DNA from: Zhongshania antarctica
Lineage (GTDB): Bacteria > Pseudomonadota > Gammaproteobacteria > Pseudomonadales > Spongiibacteraceae
NCBI RefSeq assembly: GCF_014202945.1
Contig: NZ_JACHHW010000004.1
Location: forward strand, 389,361-453,360
Direction: 5' to 3'
DNA: 64,000 nucleotides
Shown piece after piece: positions 33,998 to 42,578 of this stretch. The translations under genes and the position numbers were made by a program. Each line of letters opens with the position of its first letter. Position 1 is the first letter of the stretch. The notes below the pieces were generated by a model. The model ran no database searches, had not been told where the DNA came from, and saw only the letters and a program-made list of their open reading frames with translations.

Positions 33998-35713
33998 TCA
34001 GATTGTGACTTGCTTGGGTGCGCGCAGCAGTGCAACACTGTCTTCTGCTACTTGCAGTATACGCTCATCGGCAATATGGCGACGCCCAAATTCGGTAAGA
34101 AAATACTCAATGCTGATCATCGCATCCGCCAAGGTCTCTAGAGATTGAACATCTTTGGCCGGATCAATATGGCGGCGCTCGACAAATCCGCGAATAAATT
34201 CCGTTGCTCCGCCAGTGACTTCCGGCAGCTTCGCCACCCCAATCATATAAAATGCGCCCCGTACTGAATTTAGCAATTGGGGTAAATTCGAAATATGAGT
34301 GCTGTCAAAATCGGACTCAATATAGGCAGAAATAGCTCGTTTCACCATACCGATGGCCGCTTTAGACTCTTCAATAACAATACTGCGAGCCTCACTGAGC
34401 TGATTGTCGGCGCTAATCGCATCACGGCGTTCGATGCTTAAATCACCGAGATCTTCATAATTTAACTTGCGGCGGTCGATCTGGGCCAGGCTGCCATCAA
34501 TAAATAGCAAGGTCTCGGCTAAGTCTTCTAATTGGCCTCGCTCTTGAACTAAATCTCGGCCGATCAAACTTTCTAATGTGTTTGTGTGTTCGTTTAGGCT
34601 TCCCGCAAATGCAGGTAAATTCAAGACCATTAAAATGTCAGCGCTTTGTTTTAACACGGCGATGAGTGGCTTAATTTCCTCTTCATCACTGCGTTGATGT
34701 TGGGCCAGCAACTCTAATACATCTTTGGCGTGGCGCAATTCGCCGCGAAGCTCGTTAATGACAGAGGAAACCGTGTCATAGCTCAAACCTAGCATCAATT
34801 TGCGCAGTGAGCATATTTGCTCATCACTGATCTCTGCGGGTTCAATCTGCGCCACTTTCATGATTTTACCGGTCATACCGTCACGATAAGCACTAATTGT
34901 TAGTAAATACCGTAACTCTTGCTCCAGCACTTCGTTTAAGGTCAAACGATTCTTAATACGGCCGCGCAGCTGCCCTTCCAAGCCGGCAAGCACCTTTTTC
35001 CTGTGCGCATTAAGTTCTAAGCCATTCTTAACAAACGCCTCGAGTACGGCGTCGGCAAGCAACCAAAATCGTTGCTGGGGGCCTGACTCTATAACATTAC
35101 AGAGCCGACGAACCGCTCGCGACATGATTGTCAGTTGTAAGGGAACTTGCGCGTCGCGCAGCAAACCCAAGAGGCCGGTTTGATAGAGGTGGCGGATACG
35201 CTTTAAGGCGATGTCTAACTCTGCGTTCGCCAGGGGATTACCGCGTAAGCGAATATTGGAGTCCCGACTAAACAAGGGGCTCTCGGCAGTGTCAAAGTAG
35301 CTATCTGGCAACAAAAGTTGACCATGAGCAGCACGCAACTCATTGGCGTGAGACAACGCCATGAGCGGAATATCGGAGTGCCGCGATTGCACAAACTCCA
35401 AATACCGAGGCAGCACAAAGAACGCCGTACTAAGAGCGTTTAGCTGCCCTTCTGGGACAGCTGTTGTGCTACTTAAGATCGCGTGGCTCAGTGCGCGCAT
35501 TTCATCTGCAAGCAGCGCGGCTCCGGGGATTTGTAATAGGCGCAAAGTTCCGCCAATTTGGCGCAGATCGACTTCGCATTGTTCTAATAAGCTTAGGTTG
35601 TGGCGTTCAGACAAAAACGTTTCAAAAACATTAGTGGCCTGCTGCAGGGTTTTACCGAGTTCTTCGGCCACAACTGCGTAAGAGCTGGTATTGATTTCCA
35701 CTTTCAGTGCCAC
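33998..35713 (-). CDS. Large Hpt-domain protein related to the N-terminus of ChpA/PilL
   Basis: The 571-residue helical protein resembles the N-terminal region of ChpA/PilL chemotaxis-type kinases that control type IV pili. It has an opening block INTSSYAVVAEELGKTLQQATNVFETFLSERHN...DLRQIGGTLRLLQIPGAALLADEMR, where the Hpt histidine position seems lost, and later Hpt-like helices, including LLNSVRGAFYMIGVAKLPEVTGGATEFI near the C-terminus. No CheA dimerisation, kinase or CheW domains are present, and no pil/che genes are adjacent. It may be a free-standing scaffold or phosphotransfer relic of such a system. Precise role unknown. Confidence 0.7.
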   Translation of the reverse strand: MALKVEINTSSYAVVAEELGKTLQQATNVFETFLSERHNLSLLEQCEVDLRQIGGTLRLLQIPGAALLADEMRALSHAILSSTTAVPEGQLNALSTAFFVLPRYLEFVQSRHSDIPLMALSHANELRAAHGQLLLPDSYFDTAESPLFSRDSNIRLRGNPLANAELDIALKRIRHLYQTGLLGLLRDAQVPLQLTIMSRAVRRLCNVIESGPQQRFWLLADAVLEAFVKNGLELNAHRKKVLAGLEGQLRGRIKNRLTLNEVLEQELRYLLTISAYRDGMTGKIMKVAQIEPAEISDEQICSLRKLMLGLSYDTVSSVINELRGELRHAKDVLELLAQHQRSDEEEIKPLIAVLKQSADILMVLNLPAFAGSLNEHTNTLESLIGRDLVQERGQLEDLAETLLFIDGSLAQIDRRKLNYEDLGDLSIERRDAISADNQLSEARSIVIEESKAAIGMVKRAISAYIESDFDSTHISNLPQLLNSVRGAFYMIGVAKLPEVTGGATEFIRGFVERRHIDPAKDVQSLETLADAMISIEYFLTEFGRRHIADERILQVAEDSVALLRAPKQVTI

Positions 35714-35862
35714 ACAATTTCCTTATAGCCCGCCGGGCCGTCATCAAGTTTTGCTTTGACTTAGTCATTTAACTAGCGGTTATTTATAGACTATTTAGCA
35801 CTAAACGACTGAGAAGCACAGCACTATTGAGGAAATTTACCTATCACAGCATGGTAAAAGTC

Positions 35863-36594
35863 TCAGTTTTCGACGCTGACCGGCCGCTGCCAGACACAGT
35901 TACCACCACTGCTTTTATCAATTTCAGCCAACTGCTTTTGGTGTGAGGCGAGTTCATCGCTGCTCGCCATAATGACGCGAGGCCGCTTTTGGATACTTGT
36001 AATTTGACGATGCTCACCGGCAACGCCGCCCTCGCCCTGTTGGGACCCATCGTCAGCCGCCAGTGATAAGGCCGTCTGCCCACCGGTCATCAGCAAGTAG
36101 ACGTCGGCCAGGATCTCAGCGTCTAGCAGCGCGCCGTGTAAGTCGCGCTGAGAGTTATCAACATAATAGCGTGAACATAGGGCATCGAGGCTATTGCGTT
36201 GGCCCGGATGCTTTTGCCGCGCCATGACCAAGGTATCAACGACCCCACATATAGACGCTATTTTGGGGGTGTTGCGTGCCAAATACTTAAATTCAGCGTC
36301 AAGGAAGCCAATATCAAACGGTGCATTGTGAATAACGAGTTCCGCACCGCGAATAAAGTCCAAAAAGTCATCGGCTATTTGGGCAAATAGGGGCTTATCC
36401 TTGAGCATGTCATTGGTAATACCATGCACTTCAATCGCCCCAGCCTCGACCTCGCGCTCAGGGTTAATATATTGATGGTAATGACGACCAGTGAGTTTGC
36501 GGTCAACCAGCTCTACGCAGCCTATTTCAATAATACGGTGACCTTGGCCGGGATCTAAGCCTGTTGTTTCCGTATCTAGGACAATTTGCCGCAT
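35863..36594 (-). CDS. dnaQ: DNA polymerase III epsilon subunit (3'-5' exonuclease)
   Basis: This is the proofreading subunit of the replicative polymerase. The 243-residue protein has the DEDDh exonuclease motifs: Exo I VLDTETTGLDP (about 5-14), Exo II VIHNAPFDIGFLDAEF, and Exo III with HGALLDAEILADVYLLMTGG (His and Asp). The C-terminal tail beyond the exonuclease domain is where DnaQ contacts the alpha subunit. It lies one base downstream of rnhA on the same strand, and the neighbourhood (mltD, gloB, yafS, rnhA, dnaQ) is conserved in gammaproteobacteria. Confidence 0.95.
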   Translation of the reverse strand: MRQIVLDTETTGLDPGQGHRIIEIGCVELVDRKLTGRHYHQYINPEREVEAGAIEVHGITNDMLKDKPLFAQIADDFLDFIRGAELVIHNAPFDIGFLDAEFKYLARNTPKIASICGVVDTLVMARQKHPGQRNSLDALCSRYYVDNSQRDLHGALLDAEILADVYLLMTGGQTALSLAADDGSQQGEGGVAGEHRQITSIQKRPRVIMASSDELASHQKQLAEIDKSSGGNCVWQRPVSVEN

Positions 36595-36595
36595 A

Positions 36596-37048
36596 TTACG
36601 CGCCTCTCATTTCGTCAATACCACGGTTCGCCAAGGCGTCCGCAATGTCATTTTCTCGGTGACCGCTGTGGCCTTTCACCCAGCGCCAATCAACTTTATG
36701 GGCTTGCGCTGCCGCATCTAATTGCTGCCATAGGTCTGCATTTTTAACGGGTTGCTTAGCGGCTGTTTTCCAGCCGCGCTTTTTCCAGTTCACCATCCAC
36801 TCGGTTATGCCTTGGCGCACATACTGCGAATCTGTTGTTAAAACCACCTCGCAGGGACGTTTTAAGGCGCGCAGCGCTTCAATAGCGGCCATTAACTCCA
36901 TGCGATTATTGGTAGTTTGGGGTTCGCCGCCAAACAGATTGTGTTCTTTACCCTGATAGCGCAGCAGCGCGCCCCAGCCGCCAGGCCCTGGATTACCGCG
37001 ACAGGCGCCGTCGGTAAAAATTTCAACCTGTTCTGGGACGTCACTCAT
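36596..37048 (-). CDS. rnhA: Ribonuclease HI
   Basis: This enzyme cuts the RNA strand of RNA-DNA hybrids, for example at primers and R-loops. The 150-residue length matches E. coli RNase HI. The catalytic acidic residues are visible in [18 protein letters not shown] (Asp10-type), [12 protein letters not shown] (Glu48-type), LTTDSQYV (Asp70-type) and the [16 protein letters not shown] block (His and Asp). Its start overlaps the upstream methyltransferase gene by 8 bases and its stop is next to dnaQ. Confidence 0.97.
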   Translation of the reverse strand: MSDVPEQVEIFTDGACRGNPGPGGWGALLRYQGKEHNLFGGEPQTTNNRMELMAAIEALRALKRPCEVVLTTDSQYVRQGITEWMVNWKKRGWKTAAKQPVKNADLWQQLDAAAQAHKVDWRWVKGHSGHRENDIADALANRGIDEMRGA

Positions 37049-37820
37049 AATCTGCTCGTGCTTTAATGTTTCGAGTTGCTCCGACCATCGCAGGATGGCG
37101 AAGAATTTTAGCGCGGCTCATGGGCTTTTCTTGGGTCGGGGTCATGGGCGCGCGGTATTTTGTCGCGCTCAGCACGAAAACACCACCCATTGGTAACTTT
37201 TTCGATGCAGGTTTATGTGTCATAAAGAAGTTAGGGGTATTTAAAGGCAGTCGGTGGAAAGCATATTCCACAATATTGACCTCAAAACCCAGTAGCGACA
37301 GCCAGTCACTAATACGGTGCAAACTTAATGCATGGTTTTGCCACATGGGACTGCGCTTGAGGCGCCCGAGGTACCCTCGCATCGCCAGTGGCGAGTAGGG
37401 GTTAATGCCGCAGATCACGACCTTGCCATGAGGCACGATCACCCGCTCAACTTCGCGTAGAACGCGATGAGGGTCGCCCACAAATTCCAGCAAATGGTGC
37501 AGCAACACCACATCTTGTGACTCGTTAGCGACAGGCAGCTCCTCAAAGTCACAAACCACGTCTAGCACTTGGCTCAAACCGTAATGACCGATACCACCTA
37601 GGCAAAATTGGCGCTGATAAACATTGACATCAATCGGGCAGCGGTCGGGAATAACACTCAAATTGAGAAGATTATACTTGGCGGTACTGGTATCGCTGAT
37701 TGCGCCAGCGATTAAAGCGCGTTCTTCCGCCAAAACTGTGCGACCAACATTGCTTTGAAACCAGCCTCTGAGGGCAGGCAACAATACGTCGGGCGCGTGC
37801 TGTGTTCGCCATTTCGCCAT
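37041..37820 (-). CDS. SAM-dependent methyltransferase, YafS type
   Basis: This 259-residue class I-like methyltransferase lies at the position of yafS in enterics. The central region has [64 protein letters not shown], a typical motif IV-VI layout of methyltransferase-11 proteins. The N-terminal glycine-rich motif I is weak. The end runs into rnhA by 8 bases. Substrate unknown. gloB diverges upstream. Confidence 0.85.
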   Translation of the reverse strand: MAKWRTQHAPDVLLPALRGWFQSNVGRTVLAEERALIAGAISDTSTAKYNLLNLSVIPDRCPIDVNVYQRQFCLGGIGHYGLSQVLDVVCDFEELPVANESQDVVLLHHLLEFVGDPHRVLREVERVIVPHGKVVICGINPYSPLAMRGYLGRLKRSPMWQNHALSLHRISDWLSLLGFEVNIVEYAFHRLPLNTPNFFMTHKPASKKLPMGGVFVLSATKYRAPMTPTQEKPMSRAKILRHPAMVGATRNIKARADYE

Positions 37821-37903
37821 ATTAATCCTCCATAAAACATTCCAGGGCCCACTATTGCAGGTCGTGATCAGAATGTTTAAGCTGGGCTGTCGACCCCAAA
37901 ATA

Positions 37904-38683
37904 ATGATTATGTTATCAATATCACCCATACCTGCTTTTAGCGACAACTATATCTGGTGTGTCGCCCACGACGGAGAGGCAATTATTGTCGATCCTGGCG
38001 ATGCTGCGCCGGTACTAAAATACCTAGAAGAGCATCAGTTAAAGCTTAGCGCAATTCTGATTACGCATCACCATTACGACCACGTTAACGGTATTGAGTT
38101 GCTAAGCGAGCATTACCCTCAGGCGCCAGTATACGGGCCTAACAATGAATGCCCGGGTATTACTCAACGAATGTCTCACGGTCAAGCCCTCACGTTATTC
38201 GGCCATCGTATCGAGGTCATCGCGGTACCAGGCCATACATTAGATCACATTGCTTACTACATCTCAGACTGCGCACCCAGCCCCCTGCTATTCTGTGGTG
38301 ATACCTTGTTCGCAGGCGGTTGTGGGCGATTGTTTGAGGGCACTGCGGAACAAATGTTGGAGTCGCTAGGACTAATATCTGCTTTACCCACCAATACGGC
38401 GGTGTACTGCGCGCACGAATACACCTTGAGCAACCTCCGTTTTGCCCAAACAGTGGAACCGTCGAACCAAGATTTAGAACACCGGATTGCAGACGCTAGT
38501 CGGCGTCGTGCAGAGGGCCTACCCACTGTGCCGTCTAAATTGGCATTAGAGTTGCTCACCAATCCATTCCTGAGGACAGGAAAAAGTGCAGTGCAGGCCA
38601 GCGTAAATGCCCACACTGAAGGTAAGTGTCGGGATGAAAAGGATATTTTTGCAAATCTACGGAAATGGAAGGATGACTTTTGA
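37904..38683 (+). CDS. gloB: Hydroxyacylglutathione hydrolase (glyoxalase II)
   Basis: This metallo-hydrolase splits S-D-lactoylglutathione to D-lactate and glutathione, the second step of methylglyoxal detoxification. The 259-residue protein has the THHHYDHVNG zinc motif (about 54-63), AVPGHTLDHI, LLFCGDTLFAGGCGRLFEG (bridging Asp) and YCAHEYTLSNLRFA (His). The C-terminal substrate-binding tail contains NPFLRTG...FANLRKWKDDF. Two in-frame ATGs (37904 and 37910) are possible; I use the first. It is divergent to the yafS-like gene and followed by mltD. Confidence 0.96.
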   Translation: MIMLSISPIPAFSDNYIWCVAHDGEAIIVDPGDAAPVLKYLEEHQLKLSAILITHHHYDHVNGIELLSEHYPQAPVYGPNNECPGITQRMSHGQALTLFGHRIEVIAVPGHTLDHIAYYISDCAPSPLLFCGDTLFAGGCGRLFEGTAEQMLESLGLISALPTNTAVYCAHEYTLSNLRFAQTVEPSNQDLEHRIADASRRRAEGLPTVPSKLALELLTNPFLRTGKSAVQASVNAHTEGKCRDEKDIFANLRKWKDDF

Positions 38684-38710
38684 ATACTATAACTGAATAA
38701 TTGCACTATT

Positions 38711-40444
38711 ATGAAAATAAAAAGTTACATATACAGACTCACAATTGGTGCACTTTTACTGTCTCTGATGGCGGCTTGCGCCCAGACACCGGAGCGCCGT
38801 AACGTCCGCACAGCCAGTGATGCACGCTACTGTGAAAAGGCTGAGCACCGATCGGCAAGTATGTGCAAATACCAGCGCGACGTTGAGCGTAGAAAGCAGA
38901 CTGGAGACCCCGCACACTATACTCTCCAGGGATTACCGGAATATTACAGCAGCAACAGTAAAAACCTCCCGACGCGTACAAAATCGGCAGAGGAAACAAA
39001 GAAAAAGCGTCCCATACCCACGGCAGTCGCCAGCGTAACTCCACAAAAAGCAGAAAAGACAGCGCGTCCGGAAGAACTCTGGATCAGGCTAGCAAGAGAA
39101 CTCAGTTTTGGTGAGTTAGCTAAGCAAGAAGCCGTAGAGGAGCGCGAAGAGTGGTACGCTGAACACGCGTATTACCTCGCCAATGTTAGCAAGCGCGCCG
39201 CCCGCTATATTTTTTATATTCTAGAAAACTTAGAATCTAGGGGCATGCCGGCAGATCTGGCCTTGCTGCCCTTTGTCGAAAGTTCCTACGACCCATTTGC
39301 ATACTCCCACGGCCGCGCATCGGGCTTGTGGCAATTTATACCAAGTACCGCTAAACACGTCGGCTTAGAGCAAAACTGGTGGTACGACGGCCGCCGCGAC
39401 GTTATTACCGCAACCGATGCCGCGCTTGATTACCTAAATGATTTAAATAAGCGCTTCGACGGCGATTGGCTTCTCACCCTCGCTGCATACAATGCTGGCG
39501 CGGGCACGGTTAATAAAGCCATCAACAAGAACACCCGAAAAGGCCTGCCGACTGATTTTTGGTCGCTGAATTTGCCCAAAGAAACCGAAAACTACGTTCC
39601 TAAGATGCTCGCACTGGTTAAAATTTTCCAAAATCCTGCCAGTTACAATTTAACGCTGCCAAAGGTTCCCAATAGTGCGCATTTTGTTGCTGTAGACACT
39701 GGCACCCAAATCGACTTGGCCCAAGCAGCAAAGCTCGCGGAGATCAGTGTCGACGAACTTTACCGCCTGAACCCCGGTTTCAACCGCTGGGTCACGGCAC
39801 CTGATGGCCCGCACCGATTACTGATCCCGATCCGCAAATCAAAAACATTTAAACAACGCCTAGCCAAGGTTCCACCCAGAGACCGCGTACGTTGGCAGCG
39901 CTATACCGTTGAGCGTGGCGACAACCTCATTGGTATTAGTCGGGAGCACCATGTTGATGTTGCAACCCTACGAGCGAGCAATCAGCTCGACAAAGACCTT
40001 TTAAAAGTGGGTCAAGTACTGCTTATCCCCGATGCCGGTAATGGTCTGTCGCCGCTGAAGGGATTAAATCGCGGTCAGGCCAGCAGCGACGCCAGTCGCC
40101 TTCAGCACACGGTAGCTAGCGGCGACACCATCAGCGACATCGCTAATAAGTACGGTGTGAAATCAACACAAATTAACAACTGGAATAAGTTGGCGAGTAA
40201 CGCCACGATTCGTCCCGGCCAAAAGCTCGTTATATGGGGCAAGGCGCCCAATACCAGCAATCAGGGAATTATCCGTAAAGTCGGTTACAAGGTTCGCAAT
40301 GGAGATTCTTTATCGCTAATTGCCAGCCGCTTCAATTTACGCATCCGCGATATAGCTGAATGGAACTCGATTAAAACCAGCCAATATTTACGGCCTGGAC
40401 AATCGCTAACCTTGTATGTCGACATTACCCACGCAGACCTTTGA
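38711..40444 (+). CDS. mltD: Membrane-bound lytic murein transglycosylase D with three LysM domains
   Basis: This outer-membrane lipoprotein cleaves peptidoglycan glycan strands. The 577-residue protein has a lipobox (LLSLMAAC, Cys about 23) and a family-1 SLT domain at about 185-285 with catalytic Glu in LLPFVESSYDPFAYSHGRASGLWQFIPSTA and the AAYNAGAG block. Three LysM repeats follow at about 395-440, 467-510 and 527-570 (for example YTVERGDNLIGISREHHV and YKVRNGDSLSLIASRF). Three LysMs is one more than in E. coli MltD. gloB lies 27 bases upstream. Confidence 0.95.
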   Translation: MKIKSYIYRLTIGALLLSLMAACAQTPERRNVRTASDARYCEKAEHRSASMCKYQRDVERRKQTGDPAHYTLQGLPEYYSSNSKNLPTRTKSAEETKKKRPIPTAVASVTPQKAEKTARPEELWIRLARELSFGELAKQEAVEEREEWYAEHAYYLANVSKRAARYIFYILENLESRGMPADLALLPFVESSYDPFAYSHGRASGLWQFIPSTAKHVGLEQNWWYDGRRDVITATDAALDYLNDLNKRFDGDWLLTLAAYNAGAGTVNKAINKNTRKGLPTDFWSLNLPKETENYVPKMLALVKIFQNPASYNLTLPKVPNSAHFVAVDTGTQIDLAQAAKLAEISVDELYRLNPGFNRWVTAPDGPHRLLIPIRKSKTFKQRLAKVPPRDRVRWQRYTVERGDNLIGISREHHVDVATLRASNQLDKDLLKVGQVLLIPDAGNGLSPLKGLNRGQASSDASRLQHTVASGDTISDIANKYGVKSTQINNWNKLASNATIRPGQKLVIWGKAPNTSNQGIIRKVGYKVRNGDSLSLIASRFNLRIRDIAEWNSIKTSQYLRPGQSLTLYVDITHADL

Positions 40445-40497
40445 TGGGTTTGATATAGTATACGCCCCATAGCGCGACTCAGGTTTTTGCTGCATTT

Positions 40498-41529
40498 ATG
40501 ACAGGCTATTTTGTTCGCCGTTTTTTATTAATTATTCCTACCTTTATTGGCATTACCTTATTGGTATTCGCAGTCACCCGGCTAGTTCCGGGTGGGCCTA
40601 TCGAACAATTAATGATTCAGGCCCAGCTTGGCGGCGAAACCGGATCGTTGCAGCGCAGCCAAGGCGGCGGCACCCTCTCTGACGAGCAGCTTGCTGAACT
40701 AAAGCACTACTACGGTTTTGACCAGCCCATGCTCAGCAGCTATGTGCGCTGGCTTAAACAAGTTGTGCAGTTTGATTTAGGTACCTCTACCCGCTACCAA
40801 GACCCAGTGTGGCAAATAATAAAAGAGCGATTTCCGGTTTCAATATTCTATGGCGTATGCACCCTCGTGCTCACTTACTTAGTCTGCATACCCCTGGGGC
40901 TCGCCAAGGGCATGTATCACGGCAGCGCGCTGGACAGCTGGTCATCGGCGCTTGTATTTTTGGGCTACGCCCTACCCAGTTATGTGATTGGTATCGCGCT
41001 CATTTCTTTATTTGCGGGATACTGGGATTGGTTTCCTCTCGGCGGGTTTATTAGTGACGACTATGATGAGCTTTCGCCGCTTGCCAAAGCGGGTGACATT
41101 TTTCATCATGCGGCACTGCCACTCATCGCTTATTTAGCGGGCAGTTTTGCTGTTACCACGCTTATGATGAAAAACGCCTTAATGGATAATTTGTCAGCTG
41201 ATTATATGCGCACTGCCGCAGCCAAAGGCCTCAGCCGCAGCGCCAGTGTCAGTGGCCATGCGCTGCGCAATAGCCTAATTCCCGTCGCAACCTCGTTTGG
41301 CAACAATATTTCATTGCTCTTGGGCGGCTCATTTTTGATAGAAACCATTTTCAATATCGACGGCATCGGACTGTTGGGTTACGAAGCCATTGTTGAGCGG
41401 GACTACCCAATTGTGATGGGTATTCTGGTTATCTCGTCGCTTCTTTATTTGCTGGGCAATATTCTCTCCGATATTTGCGTCGCGTTGGTGGACCCCCGCA
41501 TTCGCTTTGGTGGAGGGAGTAGCACATGA
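40498..41529 (+). CDS. yejB: Peptide ABC transporter permease (YejB/DppB type)
   Basis: This 343-residue inner-membrane permease of a peptide importer has about six membrane helices. MTGYFVRRFLLIIPTFIGITLLVFAVTRLVPGGPIEQ is the classical start, and the EAA loop is near DYMRTAAAKGLSRSASVSGHALRNSLIP. The extra block between helices 1 and 2 (QAQLGGETGSLQRSQGGGTLSDEQLAELKHYYGFDQP) is characteristic of YejB rather than DppB/OppB. In E. coli YejABEF takes up microcin C and other short peptides. It begins the five-gene operon and overlaps yejE by 4 bases. Confidence 0.92.
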   Translation: MTGYFVRRFLLIIPTFIGITLLVFAVTRLVPGGPIEQLMIQAQLGGETGSLQRSQGGGTLSDEQLAELKHYYGFDQPMLSSYVRWLKQVVQFDLGTSTRYQDPVWQIIKERFPVSIFYGVCTLVLTYLVCIPLGLAKGMYHGSALDSWSSALVFLGYALPSYVIGIALISLFAGYWDWFPLGGFISDDYDELSPLAKAGDIFHHAALPLIAYLAGSFAVTTLMMKNALMDNLSADYMRTAAAKGLSRSASVSGHALRNSLIPVATSFGNNISLLLGGSFLIETIFNIDGIGLLGYEAIVERDYPIVMGILVISSLLYLLGNILSDICVALVDPRIRFGGGSST

Positions 41530-42578
41530 GTATTTTTACCCTGCGCAACCCGGTTGCCAAAAAGCGGTGGCAGCGCTTTCGGCAGTCCAAACGCGGCTTT
41601 TACTCGACGTGGATTCTTCTCGTGTTAACCCTAGGCAGCTTTGGTGCCGAGCTCATTGCCAGTAATCGGGCGTTACTGGTGGTCTATGAAAATCAATGGT
41701 ATTTCCCCACATTCGGCGATGTTCGCAGTGGTAAGGAGTTCGGCTTAGATTACAGCTACGAAGTGAATTACCGTGATCTGCAAAATCAACTCAGCGAGAA
41801 CGGCAATGGTTGGGTGTTAATGCCGCTAATTCCATACAGCCCCTTGGAAACGGATTTGATTGCTGGTGATTTTCCACCCCATGCACCCTCTTTAAGCACA
41901 GGACATTACCTGGGCACTGACACCAGTGGCCGCGACGTTGCTGCTCGTCTGCTTTACGGCTTCCGCACGGCTATTGTTTTTTCCCTGCTACTTTTGGTGT
42001 TTAATTACGCGATTGGCGTCGCCATAGGCTGTTTAATGGGCTTTTGGGGCGGCGCCTTTGACTTGATCTTTCAACGCATAATTGAAATATGGTCAAACAT
42101 CCCCTTTCTGTACGTCATTATGATTGTGGCCTCTATTATTACGCCCAGTTTCTGGAGCCTGCTATTTATCATGGCTTTTTTTGGCTGGACAGCGATGACG
42201 TGGTATATGCGAACCGCCACCTATAAAGAAGTCGCTCGTGACTATGTAATGGCTGCTAGGGCAATCGGTGCCTCTGGCAGTCGAATTGTTTTTCGTCACA
42301 TTTTACCCAATAGCGTATCGACCTTGGTCACCTTTATCCCCTTCTCTGTTGCCTCGGGCATCACCTCGCTCACCGCATTGGATTATCTGGGCTTTGGCTT
42401 GCCACCGCCGGTTTCAAGTTGGGGTGAACTGCTCAAACAAGGCACTGAGAATTTGGAATCATTGTGGTTAGTCGGCTCGGTTGTTATCGCCATGACGGTT
42501 ATTTTAATGCTCGTCGCCTATATCGGCGAAGCCATTCGCGATGCCTATGACCCAAGGCAATTTAGCTATTATGAATAA
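41526..42578 (+). CDS. yejE: Peptide ABC transporter permease (YejE type)
   Basis: This 350-residue second permease subunit has an N-terminal hydrophobic anchor (about 25-45) and a long periplasmic insert with NQWYFPTFGDVRSGKEFGLDYSYEVNYRDLQ, typical of YejE. The core GHYLGTDTSGRDVAARLLYGFRTAIVFSLLL follows, then the EAA loop DYVMAARAIGASGSRIVFRHILPNSV. It overlaps yejB by 4 bases and the binding-protein gene by 8 bases. Confidence 0.93.
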   Translation: MSIFTLRNPVAKKRWQRFRQSKRGFYSTWILLVLTLGSFGAELIASNRALLVVYENQWYFPTFGDVRSGKEFGLDYSYEVNYRDLQNQLSENGNGWVLMPLIPYSPLETDLIAGDFPPHAPSLSTGHYLGTDTSGRDVAARLLYGFRTAIVFSLLLLVFNYAIGVAIGCLMGFWGGAFDLIFQRIIEIWSNIPFLYVIMIVASIITPSFWSLLFIMAFFGWTAMTWYMRTATYKEVARDYVMAARAIGASGSRIVFRHILPNSVSTLVTFIPFSVASGITSLTALDYLGFGLPPPVSSWGELLKQGTENLESLWLVGSVVIAMTVILMLVAYIGEAIRDAYDPRQFSYYE

